A stretch of 64,000 nt of DNA from Bdellovibrio sp. ZAP7 (GTDB taxonomy: Bacteria > Bdellovibrionota > Bdellovibrionia > Bdellovibrionales > Bdellovibrionaceae): the NCBI RefSeq assembly GCF_006874645.1, contig NZ_CP030082.1, positions 2,108,001 to 2,172,000 of the forward strand, in the 5' to 3' direction. Within the stretch, counting starts at the first letter, position 1; every line of letters starts with the position of its first letter. Of this stretch, positions 16,863 to 25,054 are shown one piece after another. Below the pieces are notes generated by a model. The model did no database searches. It was not told the DNA's origin and worked only from the letters and a program-made list of their open reading frames with translations. The translations under genes were made by a program, and so were the position numbers.

Positions 16863-18029
16863 ATGTCTGACGTAACTAATGCACGTCCAGCTTTGACAAC
16901 ACTATCTGAAGACGAAACGGCTTTCCGTGATGCTGTAAGAGCCTTCGCAGAATCTGAAATCAAACCCCATGTGACACACATGGACGAAAAAGCTGAGATG
17001 AACAAAGACATCCTTAAAAAGCTTTTCGAAATGGGCTTGATGGGTATCGAAACTCCAGAAAAATACGGCGGCGCAGGTTCCACTTTCACAATGGCTTGCT
17101 TGGCTGTTGAAGAAATCGGTCGCGTAGACGGTTCAGTTTCTGTTCTTGTTGACGTACAAAACACTCTAACGACAAACGCATTCCTTAAATGGGGTACAGA
17201 AGCGCAAAAAGAAAAATACTTGGGCGCAATGGCTTCTAAATGGGTTGGCGCTTACGCTTTGTCTGAATCATCTTCTGGTTCTGATGCATTCGCATTGAAA
17301 CTTAAAGCAGAAGATAAAGGTGATAAATGGGTTTTGAATGGTTCAAAACTTTGGATCACAAACGGTAACGAAGCTGACGTATTCATCTGCTTTGCAAACA
17401 TCGACCACGCAAAAGGCTACAAAGGCATCACAGCGTTCATCGTTGAGAAATCTTTCAAAGGCTTCAAAGTTGGTAAAAAAGAAGACAAACTAGGTATCCG
17501 CGCTTCTTCTACTTGCGAATTGCTGTTCGAAAACTGCGAAGTACCAAAAGAAAACGTACTTGGCGAAGTTGGCAAAGGCTACAAAATCGCTATCGAAACA
17601 TTGAATGAAGGTCGTATCGGTATCGGCGCACAAATGATCGGTATCGCTCAAGGCGCTTACGAAGCAGCATTGGGTTATGTTAAAGGTCGTGAGCAGTTCG
17701 GCAAACCAATTGCTCATTTCCAAGGCGTTCAATTCCAGTTGGCAGAAATGCGTACTGAATTGGAAGCCGCTCGTTTGATGGTTTACAACGCCGCTCGTTT
17801 GAAAGACGCGGGTCTTGATTTCATCGAATCAGCAGCGATGGCGAAACTTTACTCTTCTCGTGCAGCGGAAAAGATCACTTCTAAAGCGATCGATTTGTTC
17901 GGCGGCAACGGATTCACTAAAGAATACCCAGTTGAAAAGTTCTGGAGAGATGCAAAAATTGGTCAAATCTACGAAGGTACGACTAACATGCAACTTCAAA
18001 CGATCGCTAAAATGGAATTGGACAAATAG
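16863..18029 (+). CDS. acyl-CoA dehydrogenase
   Basis: 388 residues, the usual length. The N-terminal helical domain (FRDAVRAFAESEIKPH), the FAD-binding beta domain (YALSESSSGSDAFALKLKA, WVLNGSKLWITNGNEAD) and the C-terminal helical domain (GREQFGKPIAHFQGVQFQLA) are all present. IGQIYEGTTNMQ carries the catalytic base Glu in the place used by short- and medium-chain enzymes. It oxidises acyl-CoA to trans-2-enoyl-CoA using FAD, passing electrons to ETF. A GAGGGAGA ribosome site precedes ATG 16863. Chain-length preference cannot be read. Confidence 0.95.
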   Translation: MSDVTNARPALTTLSEDETAFRDAVRAFAESEIKPHVTHMDEKAEMNKDILKKLFEMGLMGIETPEKYGGAGSTFTMACLAVEEIGRVDGSVSVLVDVQNTLTTNAFLKWGTEAQKEKYLGAMASKWVGAYALSESSSGSDAFALKLKAEDKGDKWVLNGSKLWITNGNEADVFICFANIDHAKGYKGITAFIVEKSFKGFKVGKKEDKLGIRASSTCELLFENCEVPKENVLGEVGKGYKIAIETLNEGRIGIGAQMIGIAQGAYEAALGYVKGREQFGKPIAHFQGVQFQLAEMRTELEAARLMVYNAARLKDAGLDFIESAAMAKLYSSRAAEKITSKAIDLFGGNGFTKEYPVEKFWRDAKIGQIYEGTTNMQLQTIAKMELDK

Positions 18030-18108
18030 TTCGGCGGGAGCCAAGGAGGCTGCAGCGCCGGCGGCGCGAAAGCTGGACTTCGCCCCGACATTGATTCAAA
18101 ATGGTCGG

Positions 18109-19587
18109 ATGAAACGTATTCTTCCGGCACTTTTAATTCTAGTTTCTATAAATGCCAAAGGTGCTGATTCAAAATCAGCACCTTTTGTTTTTCGCCTGCA
18201 TCTTTCGGGCGAACCCACACAAATGGATCCGAATCGTCAAAAGACTTCGGCTTCCAGCTATCTTTTAGCGAATCTTTTCCGCAATATTTATATCTATGAT
18301 AACGACAAGGGACTGGTCCCTGATCTGGGCTCTTGCACCCGTGAAAAATCACAAGCTTTGGTCTGCAAGTTAAAGAAAGACCTTCAATGGAGTGATGGCT
18401 CCCCGCTGACTTCAGCGGATTTTCTACGTACTTACAAGAAAATGTTAAATCCAAAAGTCGCAGCTCCGCGCGCGGATTTATTATTCAAAGTTAAAAACGC
18501 AGAGGACATTTATAAAGGCCTTAAAGAGATCGACACACTAGGCATCATCGCACCAGACCCGGTGACTTTACGTTTTGAATTTCAAGGAAAAGCCCCGGAC
18601 TTTGAATACAACCTGACAAGCTTTCTGCTCGCTCCTACCAAAGAAGATGTGAAAGTTTACTCGGGCCCTTACAAACTGAAAGAGTGGCTGCAAGGACAAC
18701 GAATCACGCTGGAACCTAATTTCAAATATCAAGGCGGGCACCCACAGCGTCCGTTGGTAGAGTTTCTTTTTATCGAAGAAGACACTGTCGCTTTGCAACT
18801 GTACGAGAAAAACCAGCTACAGTTGCTTCGCCGACTCCCCACTTTATTTATTCCTAAATCTAAAAACCGCCCCGACTTTCACTGGATTTCAGCGATTCGC
18901 TTTGATTACTTGGGTTTCGGACCTGATTTGCAGAAAAGCGACGAGCTCCGTAAAGCTTTGACTTACTCTCTCAACTATCCGGAATTGCAAAAGCTTTTTT
19001 CTTCGAAAGGTCGTCCAGGTTGTGCCGGTTTACCTGACTCCTGGTTTCCTGAAAAAGCACCCTGCTATGATTTCGATCTTAAGAAAGTTCCAAAAGTTAA
19101 AAGCGACAAAACGTTCACTTTGATGTTTTCCTCTTTAGGTGGCGAAGATCACAAGCGTGCGACGGAATGGATGCAGGCGCAATGGCAGAAAAATGCGAAC
19201 CTGCGCCTGCACCTGGAAATGAAGGAAAACAAAGTTTTCATCAACGAACTTCAGACCAATCCTCCGGCGATGTTTCGTAAAGGTATTGCTCCGGATCGAC
19301 CGACTTGCCTGGCAGCACTGGAAACTTTTGCCAGCGACAGCCCCGAAAATTACATTCAACTGAAAAGTCCCGAATATGACAAAATCCTCGAGCAATTGGG
19401 GAACTCCGTGAAAACTGCCGAACAGAAAAAATTATGTCTCACAGGGGTAAAATTTCTGATGGATCGAAACCTGATCATTCCCTTAGGAGCATTTGATTTT
19501 GCTATGTTGATCAAGCCGGAATTTGTTGGATGGAAATTCAATCAAATGAATCAGCTGGACTTGTCGCAGTTACATCCAAGACCTTAA
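18109..19587 (+). CDS. oligopeptide-type extracellular solute-binding protein (SBP_bac_5)
   Basis: 492 residues from ATG 18109, which begins a signal peptide (MKRILPALLILVSINAKGA); an earlier in-frame start at 17815 lies inside the dehydrogenase gene and is rejected. The mature protein has the family-5 (OppA/DppA) order: EPTQMDPNRQ, LANLFRNIYIYDNDKGLVPD, DLQWSDGSPLTSADFLRTYK and SGPYKLKEW. These proteins capture peptides in the periplasm. No permease genes accompany it. A strong hairpin with T run lies across the signal-peptide cleavage region (18157-18185). A cyclic-nucleotide/EAL gene follows after 11 nt. Confidence 0.88.
   Translation: MKRILPALLILVSINAKGADSKSAPFVFRLHLSGEPTQMDPNRQKTSASSYLLANLFRNIYIYDNDKGLVPDLGSCTREKSQALVCKLKKDLQWSDGSPLTSADFLRTYKKMLNPKVAAPRADLLFKVKNAEDIYKGLKEIDTLGIIAPDPVTLRFEFQGKAPDFEYNLTSFLLAPTKEDVKVYSGPYKLKEWLQGQRITLEPNFKYQGGHPQRPLVEFLFIEEDTVALQLYEKNQLQLLRRLPTLFIPKSKNRPDFHWISAIRFDYLGFGPDLQKSDELRKALTYSLNYPELQKLFSSKGRPGCAGLPDSWFPEKAPCYDFDLKKVPKVKSDKTFTLMFSSLGGEDHKRATEWMQAQWQKNANLRLHLEMKENKVFINELQTNPPAMFRKGIAPDRPTCLAALETFASDSPENYIQLKSPEYDKILEQLGNSVKTAEQKKLCLTGVKFLMDRNLIIPLGAFDFAMLIKPEFVGWKFNQMNQLDLSQLHPRP
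18157..18192 (+). terminator. intrinsic-terminator-like hairpin inside the 5' end of the peptide-binding gene
   Basis: AAAGGTGCTGA and TCAGCACCTTT form a perfect 11-bp stem with loop TTCAAAA, followed by TGTTTTTC. It sits 128 nt after the dehydrogenase stop but 48 nt into the coding sequence of the next gene, at the codons for AKGADSKSAPFVF. It looks like the dehydrogenase terminator, or an attenuator that is melted when the downstream gene is translated. Confidence 0.65.
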
Positions 19588-19598
19588 ACTGTAACCAT

Positions 19599-20804
19599 AT
19601 GACATTGTTACCCCAATCCGTGGATATCCTGAAAGATCAGATCGTTTTTAATGAGGGCGACGCCGGAGATTGCGCTTACATCATCGAAAAAGGTCGCGTA
19701 CTTGTTTACCTCTCCAAAGATCAGGAAGAAATTCCTATTTCAATTTTGGGTGAAGGCGAAATTTTTGGTGAGATGTCATTGATCGACAATCAGGATCGCT
19801 CCGCTTCTGTCCGCGCGTTGGAAGATGTCAGACTTAGCATTGTAACCAAGCAACAACTTTTAGAACGCGTTTCTATGGCGGACACAGTTGTGCAGCTTTT
19901 AATGCGTGTTTTACTCAAAAGACTTCGTCGCAATACCAATATGAATTTGGGTGGCAACCTTAAGATCGCCGATATGCAAATCGAAAGCATGATGGGCACT
20001 GACGATGGCGCGGCGGACGCCTTGCAAAAAATCAAATTGGAAAATGAAATCTTTCAAGCTTTCCAAAACAAAGAATTCGAGCTTTTCTATCAACCGATCG
20101 TGGAACTTAAATCCCGCAAAATCAAAGGCTGCGAAGCTTTGCTTCGTTGGAAAAGTCCAACGCGTGGCTTGATCTCTCCGAATGTTTTCATCGACGTGAT
20201 TGAAAACTCCTCGATGGTTATTCCTATCGGTCACTGGATTATCAATGCGGCTTTGAAAGAATTGAAAGTCATTCAGGATCATTTAAAATCCAAAAGCAAA
20301 AACAAAGAAGCTGATGAATTCATGATGAGTATCAACATTTCCGGCCGTCAATTCACTCACTCAGACTTCCTGGAAAACTTGGAAGACCTGCGCGAAAAAC
20401 AAGGTTTGGATGCTAAAAACATCAAACTTGAAGTGACAGAACGTGTGATGATGGATGGAGTTTTAGCGCTTGAAACTTTACATAAATGCCGTCAACACGG
20501 TTACGCTATTTCAATTGATGACTTCGGCACCGGCTTTTCAAGCTTGCAGTATCTGACACAGATGCCGATCACTTATCTTAAAATCGATCGTTCTTTCGTA
20601 ATGAAGGTTCTAAGCGATCCAAAATCCAAAGCCGTTGTCAGTGGTATTATCTTTCTTGCGCGCGAAATGGATTTTGAAATTATCGCTGAGGGTATTGAGC
20701 ATCAAGACGAAGCCCTGGTTCTTGAAACTTTGGGTGCGCAATGGGGCCAAGGGTATTTATTCTCGAAACCCGTTGATCACTTTGCTTTTATGCAACTTAT
20801 CTAA
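19599..20804 (+). CDS. cyclic-nucleotide-binding domain / EAL-domain c-di-GMP phosphodiesterase
   Basis: 401 residues from ATG 19599 (MTLLPQSVD), after the previous stop; a start at 19530 would overlap. Residues 1-120 are a cyclic-nucleotide-binding beta roll (FNEGDAGDCAYIIEKGRVLV, GEGEIFGEMSLID). Residues about 155-401 are an EAL domain with the catalytic set intact: ELFYQPIVEL, CEALLRW, MSINISGRQF, KLEVTERVMM, IDDFGTGFSSLQYL, LKIDRSFV and AEGIEHQDEA. It should hydrolyse c-di-GMP to pGpG under control of a bound nucleotide. It is cytoplasmic, with no membrane segment. The Arg of the CNB phosphate cassette (QDRSASVRAL) is present. Confidence 0.92.
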   Translation: MTLLPQSVDILKDQIVFNEGDAGDCAYIIEKGRVLVYLSKDQEEIPISILGEGEIFGEMSLIDNQDRSASVRALEDVRLSIVTKQQLLERVSMADTVVQLLMRVLLKRLRRNTNMNLGGNLKIADMQIESMMGTDDGAADALQKIKLENEIFQAFQNKEFELFYQPIVELKSRKIKGCEALLRWKSPTRGLISPNVFIDVIENSSMVIPIGHWIINAALKELKVIQDHLKSKSKNKEADEFMMSINISGRQFTHSDFLENLEDLREKQGLDAKNIKLEVTERVMMDGVLALETLHKCRQHGYAISIDDFGTGFSSLQYLTQMPITYLKIDRSFVMKVLSDPKSKAVVSGIIFLAREMDFEIIAEGIEHQDEALVLETLGAQWGQGYLFSKPVDHFAFMQLI

Positions 20805-21993
20805 ACACCGCCTGACAAGAATTCACTGAAGGAGAGCTTTTCTGAAGCTCTTCATAAATGATCTTCTCTATACGGAATGGCGAATAGCCTTTTTGATCCT
20901 GAACAGCTTTTCTTAATAAATAGATGGAAGAACCTACCATGTACCTTTGAAACGCTGTTTCGAGTACTGGCGACCAGGCTACAGGACGTCCCCTTGGGAC
21001 AAAGGTGTTCTCCCGCATCTTTTGCAGATTTTCCAAATCAAAGATCCAATGACTGTCTTGAACCTTTAGAAGCTCTTTCGTGGGAAGATTCAATTTTTCG
21101 CGAAGGTTGAAATCAATTCGGGCGCCATCTAAGTCACGGTAAAAAACGCGCCCCGTAAAGCTTCCCTTAGAATCAAGCTCCAACAACGTGTTCTGTTGAT
21201 GCGCCTCAAGGACCACACCATACTGAGCTGCAAAGGCATAGCTTTTCACGAGTGCAGGAATTAAATATCTTTCAACGAGCTCAATAGCTGAAATCCCTTG
21301 AGTCTTTGCATCGACTTCCAACAATGAAGCTCCCTGATTTTTTGCGACATACGACAGCACTGGAACCAGAGTGGTAGTACCATTACGAATGTGCTCCGGA
21401 ATCTTTCTTACCAAGAATCCAAAAGGGCTGTTGGGTGTTTTATCAAAAACCCCGATGGGTTCGGGCAAGAAACCAAAACCATTTTCTTTCTGAGAGGATT
21501 CAGGAAGATTAGCAAGCAACGAACTAATAGCAGTCGCTCGCTGCATTTGCATCGGATACACAGTACGAATCGCACCATTCACCTTATCTGACAAAGAGAC
21601 TTTCACCATCATATCGGCAACAAAGAAAGTTCGGGGCGACGTTGTGGGTTTAGCAGCAACCTTCGTAAGTTTTCCGTGAGAAATAAGTTCTTTAAAAAGC
21701 TCCAATGAAGATGGATGAATGAAAAATTTCACTTTGCCATCAGCAGTTTTAAGTTCCGCCGGAATTTCTACGCTTTCAGCAGACACGGTATCGACGAATC
21801 TTGGATCAACTTCCAAAAGATAAAGCGTCTCAGTCTGATACGCCTTCAATTCGGCGGAATCAGGAAGCTTGTGATAGAGCTTTTCGTTGGACTGTAAATC
21901 ATTGCGCTCGACTTCCCATTTTTGCCAACGTTCAAGGTCAGCAAAGCCGGGTAATACAAATAGAAGCACAGTGATGAATGAAATCCACTTCAT
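20797..21993 (-). CDS. exported, N-terminally truncated IucA/IucC-like (NIS synthetase-like) protein
   Basis: 398 residues from the ATG at 21993, which starts a signal peptide (MKWISFITVLLFVLPGFA). The middle and C-terminal parts resemble IucA/IucC siderophore synthetases: FIHPSSLELF, KPTTSPRTFF, MVKVSLSDKVNGAIRTV and especially LEAHQQNTLLELDSKG with FYRDLDGARID, matching the family block (E-H-x-Q-N, RD-x-x-G). The family's first about 150 residues, with part of the ATP site, are missing. Export and truncation argue against ordinary siderophore ligation. No siderophore genes adjoin. The annotation is based on motif similarity only. Confidence 0.65.
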   Translation of the reverse strand: MKWISFITVLLFVLPGFADLERWQKWEVERNDLQSNEKLYHKLPDSAELKAYQTETLYLLEVDPRFVDTVSAESVEIPAELKTADGKVKFFIHPSSLELFKELISHGKLTKVAAKPTTSPRTFFVADMMVKVSLSDKVNGAIRTVYPMQMQRATAISSLLANLPESSQKENGFGFLPEPIGVFDKTPNSPFGFLVRKIPEHIRNGTTTLVPVLSYVAKNQGASLLEVDAKTQGISAIELVERYLIPALVKSYAFAAQYGVVLEAHQQNTLLELDSKGSFTGRVFYRDLDGARIDFNLREKLNLPTKELLKVQDSHWIFDLENLQKMRENTFVPRGRPVAWSPVLETAFQRYMVGSSIYLLRKAVQDQKGYSPFRIEKIIYEELQKSSPSVNSCQAVFR

Positions 21994-22005
21994 ACCTGAT
22001 AACTT

Positions 22006-22021
22006 AGCAAGATATTCGCCA
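22006..22021 (-). promoter_or_regulatory. sigma54-type -24/-12 sequence before the IucA/IucC-like gene
   Basis: On the minus strand TGGCGAATATCTTGCT has GG-N10-GC spacing and matches TGGC and TTGCW of the RpoN consensus. A start 12 nt past the -12 element would fall near 21995, 2 nt before the ATG, giving an essentially leaderless mRNA. No Shine-Dalgarno sequence is visible. Confidence 0.4.
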
Positions 22022-22126
22022 GGGACTTTTGATGTCTCATTCTGAGAACACACAAGCCTATGGACCAGTTATTCGAACTTTCTTCTAGGCAGACTCAAGT
22101 CGATAAGACCAACGCCGATAAGCTCT

Positions 22127-22140
22127 ATGTCTTAAGACAT
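22127..22140. promoter_or_regulatory. 14-bp perfect palindrome upstream of the small Cys-rich gene
   Basis: ATGTCTTAAGACAT is fully self-complementary and lies 38 nt before ATG 22178, within a likely promoter region. It is a candidate operator; no regulator can be assigned. Confidence 0.35.
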
Positions 22141-22177
22141 TTAACCAGCTTAAGATTTACAACTGGGGGTCATAACA

Positions 22178-22396
22178 ATGGCTGACAAAAAGTTTGAAAA
22201 GCAAATTCCAAATAACGTAGTAACTCTTGCTTCCGAAAAATGCTGTGGCGAAGGCTGCAAAAAGAAAGCTGATAAAGCTGGTTTCTGCGGTGAGCATTTC
22301 ATGTGGTTCAAAGAAGGTTTGATCACTAAAGAGGGTTTGAAAGCTGCTGACTTCGACAAGAAGTATTATCAGTTCATCTCTCGTAAAGCCGCTTAG
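22178..22396 (+). CDS. small Cys/Lys-rich cytoplasmic protein of unknown function
   Basis: 72 residues with no signal peptide. Residues about 23-40 hold KCCGEGCKKKADKAGFCGEHF, read here as a C-C-x3-C-x9-C-x2-H arrangement that could bind a metal such as zinc; the rest is Lys-rich with a helical C-terminal half (GLKAADFDKKYYQF). A GGGGGT purine stretch precedes the ATG and a strong terminator follows, so it is a single-gene transcript, typical of an abundant small protein. I do not recognise a family. Confidence 0.75.
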   Translation: MADKKFEKQIPNNVVTLASEKCCGEGCKKKADKAGFCGEHFMWFKEGLITKEGLKAADFDKKYYQFISRKAA

Positions 22397-22466
22397 TTTT
22401 ATTTTAAAACCTCTGATCTACGTCAGAGGGTTTACAATCATTAGTATTTCGAATTCCAAATCCGTT

Positions 22467-22499
22467 AAAAGCCGGGAATCCCATCCCGGCTTTTTTATT
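22467..22499 (+). terminator. intrinsic terminator after the small Cys-rich gene
   Basis: AAAAGCCGGGA and TCCCGGCTTTT form an 11-bp stem with a 6-nt loop, followed by TTATTT. A weaker hairpin (CCTCTGA/TCAGAGG, 22410-22429) lies just upstream of it. Confidence 0.9.
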
Positions 22500-22588
22500 T
22501 ACACCTGGTTCCCTATTCCGTCACCCGCCCCAATTGATTTTCATCTGATTCCACCAAATCCAACCTGATTGCCTGCGACGTCGACCAA

Positions 22589-22605
22589 CTGGTCCTGCCT
22601 TTGCA
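22589..22605 (+). promoter_or_regulatory. sigma54-type -24/-12 sequence before the papain-like gene
   Basis: TGGTCCTGCCTTTGCA shows GG-N10-GC and matches TGG and TTGCA of the RpoN consensus. The predicted start (about 22616) is 2 nt before ATG 22618, the same geometry as at the IucA/IucC-like gene. This would give a leaderless mRNA; chance occurrence is possible. Confidence 0.35.
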
Positions 22606-22617
22606 CATTTCGAGGGT

Positions 22618-23796
22618 ATGAAGTCATTCGTATTCGCGCTGCTATTTTTGTCTCAATTTGGAACACTGAGTTTTGCAGTGGCCGCAGGCCCTCCACTATG
22701 CTCAATGATCTTCACCGACACTCCCTGGGGTGAACTGCGCCGCGATTTCCAGCATAACGATCACTACACGAAAGAAATTCCTCAAGATACGGCGATTAAG
22801 AATCAATGCAACTTGGGCACGTGTCATTTGCACTCTTGGCTAGGTGCTATGGAGAAAACTTATACTTTGCGCACAGGCGAAGTCATGACCCTCTCAAATC
22901 AATTTATGAGTGCTCACCAACTTTTGGCGCGCTCAATCATGCAGCTTAAAACTGGTGAAGAAAATGTCGCCAAGGTCGAGCTGGGTGCAGGGCCTTTAAA
23001 TTCCCGTGACAGTATTATGCTTTATGGAGTGATCCCCGAGGGACTTTGGACTCCAAAAACTGAATTCTATAAAAACCCACAGGCGCAAATTTTAAAAGAG
23101 TACACCGAAAACATCATCGGCCGTACCAAAGCGTTGGCGGCTAAAGTTGAAGACCCTGCTCAGAAAAAAGCCATCATTGAAAACGGCGTTGAACAACTGC
23201 GCAAACTACACCGCGATTTCGTCGGGGAACTTCCTAAAACTTTCCAATGGGAAGGTCGCCAGTGGACTCCTCAAGAATTCGCCTGGAAGAAATTTTCATT
23301 CTTTCTGGGGCCACAGACTCAAATGATCATCCAGGCAAACCGGAAAGCCATGCCTCATACCGAAAGAGTCGGAAAAGATCAGCGAGTTTATACTGACATA
23401 AACTCGGTTGAAACAATGGCCGCAAATATGATTGACCGCGGAAGCATGGTTTATCTTTCCTATGAGCACCATCATGAGTATGTGGACAAGCCGACAGGAA
23501 TTATGTCGATTCGCGCATTCTATACTCCCGATTTCGCAAAACCTTTGACTCGCCAACTACGAGAGCAATTTGACAAAAATGGCGGTGGTCATGCGGTACA
23601 GATTATTGGATATGAGCGTCACCCACAAACGGGTCATATTGTTAAATGGAAGATCAAGAATAGCTGGGGCGAAAAAAGCGGCGATGAGGGTTATTATCAC
23701 ATGTATGATGACTATTTCAGAGCTTTCGCTAAGGGCATTACCTATCAGGAAATCGATCCGGCTATAACTCTAAAAATGCCCGTAAAAGGCAACTAG
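22618..23796 (+). CDS. secreted papain-like (C1 family) cysteine peptidase
   Basis: 392 residues with a signal peptide (MKSFVFALLFLSQFGTLSF). The catalytic Cys lies in IKNQCNLGTCHLHSW (Gln63 oxyanion hole, Cys69 nucleophile), matching the QxxxGxC core of papain. The His is in GGGHAVQIIGYE (His325) and the Asn in KIKNSWGE (Asn348), with GDEGYYHMY completing the C1 end block. An insertion of about 200 residues between the Cys and His blocks makes it longer than papain. There is no obvious propeptide. Exported from the cell, it may act on host or prey protein; that role is inference. Confidence 0.88.
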   Translation: MKSFVFALLFLSQFGTLSFAVAAGPPLCSMIFTDTPWGELRRDFQHNDHYTKEIPQDTAIKNQCNLGTCHLHSWLGAMEKTYTLRTGEVMTLSNQFMSAHQLLARSIMQLKTGEENVAKVELGAGPLNSRDSIMLYGVIPEGLWTPKTEFYKNPQAQILKEYTENIIGRTKALAAKVEDPAQKKAIIENGVEQLRKLHRDFVGELPKTFQWEGRQWTPQEFAWKKFSFFLGPQTQMIIQANRKAMPHTERVGKDQRVYTDINSVETMAANMIDRGSMVYLSYEHHHEYVDKPTGIMSIRAFYTPDFAKPLTRQLREQFDKNGGGHAVQIIGYERHPQTGHIVKWKIKNSWGEKSGDEGYYHMYDDYFRAFAKGITYQEIDPAITLKMPVKGN

Positions 23797-23918
23797 GATG
23801 GCCGTCCCGAAAATGAAGTATTTTAATCCGATTGAAGCAGCTTCGCGCAATGACATGACTTCCTATCGGCCAGGACCTTTGCTAGCATGAGTCTTTCTTT
23901 GAGACAGAGGTAATTTAG

Positions 23919-24668
23919 ATGAAAAAAGCGGTCGTAATCACAGGAGCTTCCAGCGGGATCGGTGCAGCCACAGCCATTCATTTTGGTAAGCAGGGCTATT
24001 TCGTCTATCTGATGGGTCGTAACAAGGACCGCCTGGCTGAGGTGGCTGTTCAATGTCGCAGTGGAGCCTCTTTGATGAGCTGTGATCTGACGGACCTTGC
24101 AGCCCTTAATAAACGCATTGGCGAGATCACCTCGACCACAATTCACAGAGTCGAAGTCTTGGTAAATAACGCTGGCATCTTTGACGTGCACTCGACAGAG
24201 CAAGGTTCTGATGAATTGTGGCAAAAAGAATTTGAAGTGAATTTAATGAGCGCCGTGCGTTTGACTCGCGCGTTCTTTCCTTATTTTAAACAACACGGTG
24301 GCGGTTCTATCGTAAATGTTTCTTCGTCTCTTGGATTAAAGCCAACAGCAGCTACGTCGGCATATTCTGCAATGAAGGCCGCGATGATCAATCTGACTCA
24401 AAGTAACTCCCTTGAGGGCGGTGCTTTTAATATTCGCGTAAACTGTGTGGCCCCAGGGATCGTTGATACCCCTATTCATCAGTTCCATTCATTAGAAGAA
24501 ACAAAACGTAACGCCGCTATTGAACAAATGAATCCAATGCAACCCTTGGGTCGCATTGGAACCTCAGAAGAGATTGCTAAATCCATTTATTTCTTAGGCA
24601 GCAATGAACACTCCAGCTGGACCACAGGCGCTGTGCTTGCGGTCGATGGTGGAATTACCAACACATGA
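23919..24668 (+). CDS. short-chain dehydrogenase/reductase
   Basis: 249 residues, classical SDR length. The cofactor motif is TGASSGIGAAT (residues about 8-18), followed by NNAG, the catalytic Ser in VNVSSSLG and YxxxK in SAYSAMKAAM; the C-terminal WTTGAVLAVDGG is typical. GRNKD after the second strand suggests NADPH preference. It overlaps the PTPS-like gene by ATGA, which invites a pterin-reduction role such as a sepiapterin-reductase-like step. Sequence features alone fit any FabG-like SDR. A GAGG ribosome site precedes ATG 23919. Confidence 0.92.
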   Translation: MKKAVVITGASSGIGAATAIHFGKQGYFVYLMGRNKDRLAEVAVQCRSGASLMSCDLTDLAALNKRIGEITSTTIHRVEVLVNNAGIFDVHSTEQGSDELWQKEFEVNLMSAVRLTRAFFPYFKQHGGGSIVNVSSSLGLKPTAATSAYSAMKAAMINLTQSNSLEGGAFNIRVNCVAPGIVDTPIHQFHSLEETKRNAAIEQMNPMQPLGRIGTSEEIAKSIYFLGSNEHSSWTTGAVLAVDGGITNT

Positions 24669-25054
24669 TCCTCACTTTAAAAAGCTCGTTTTCGAGCGCC
24701 CATCTTTATCACCAACCACTATGGAGTTCCGAGGAAAACCTTAAGAACTTTGGCAGATGTTTTACAGAACATGGGCATGGTCACAATTATACACTTGAAG
24801 TAGGTTTTCATCTGACGGAAGACGAGCTTAAAGCTAAACTTGAAGAGTACAGACAGCTTTTAAAGAGCCTGACATCGGTGCTTGATCATGAGCATTTGAA
24901 TTTCGCGATTCCTGAATTTAAAACTAAAATCCCAACGACAGAGAATATCGCCCTGTATTTTATGGAAAAGCTGAAAGAGCATTTGCCACAAAGCCAGATC
25001 GCCCATATTCGTCTGTACGAAATGAATGACCTTTGGACGGAGATCCAGCCATGA
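24665..25054 (+). CDS. 6-pyruvoyl-tetrahydropterin synthase / QueD family protein
   Basis: 129 residues. Zinc ligands are His13 in SSAHLYH and His38 and His40 in EHGHGHNY; Cys32 in [12 protein letters not shown] is the catalytic Cys, with the C-x5-H-G-H spacing seen in eukaryotic PTPS. DHEHLN and [14 protein letters not shown] give the catalytic His/Asp and the substrate-binding TTEN, and LYEM supplies the pterin-anchoring Glu. It could make 6-pyruvoyl-tetrahydropterin or, as QueD, 6-carboxytetrahydropterin for queuosine. No queuosine genes lie nearby. Start and stop codons overlap both neighbours (ATGA). Confidence 0.88.
   Translation: MILTLKSSFSSAHLYHQPLWSSEENLKNFGRCFTEHGHGHNYTLEVGFHLTEDELKAKLEEYRQLLKSLTSVLDHEHLNFAIPEFKTKIPTTENIALYFMEKLKEHLPQSQIAHIRLYEMNDLWTEIQP

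Noticed and set aside
17815-18108. Possible upstream start of the peptide-binding protein gene
   Set aside because: The extension would overlap the dehydrogenase gene by 215 nt and the signal peptide begins exactly at ATG 18109.
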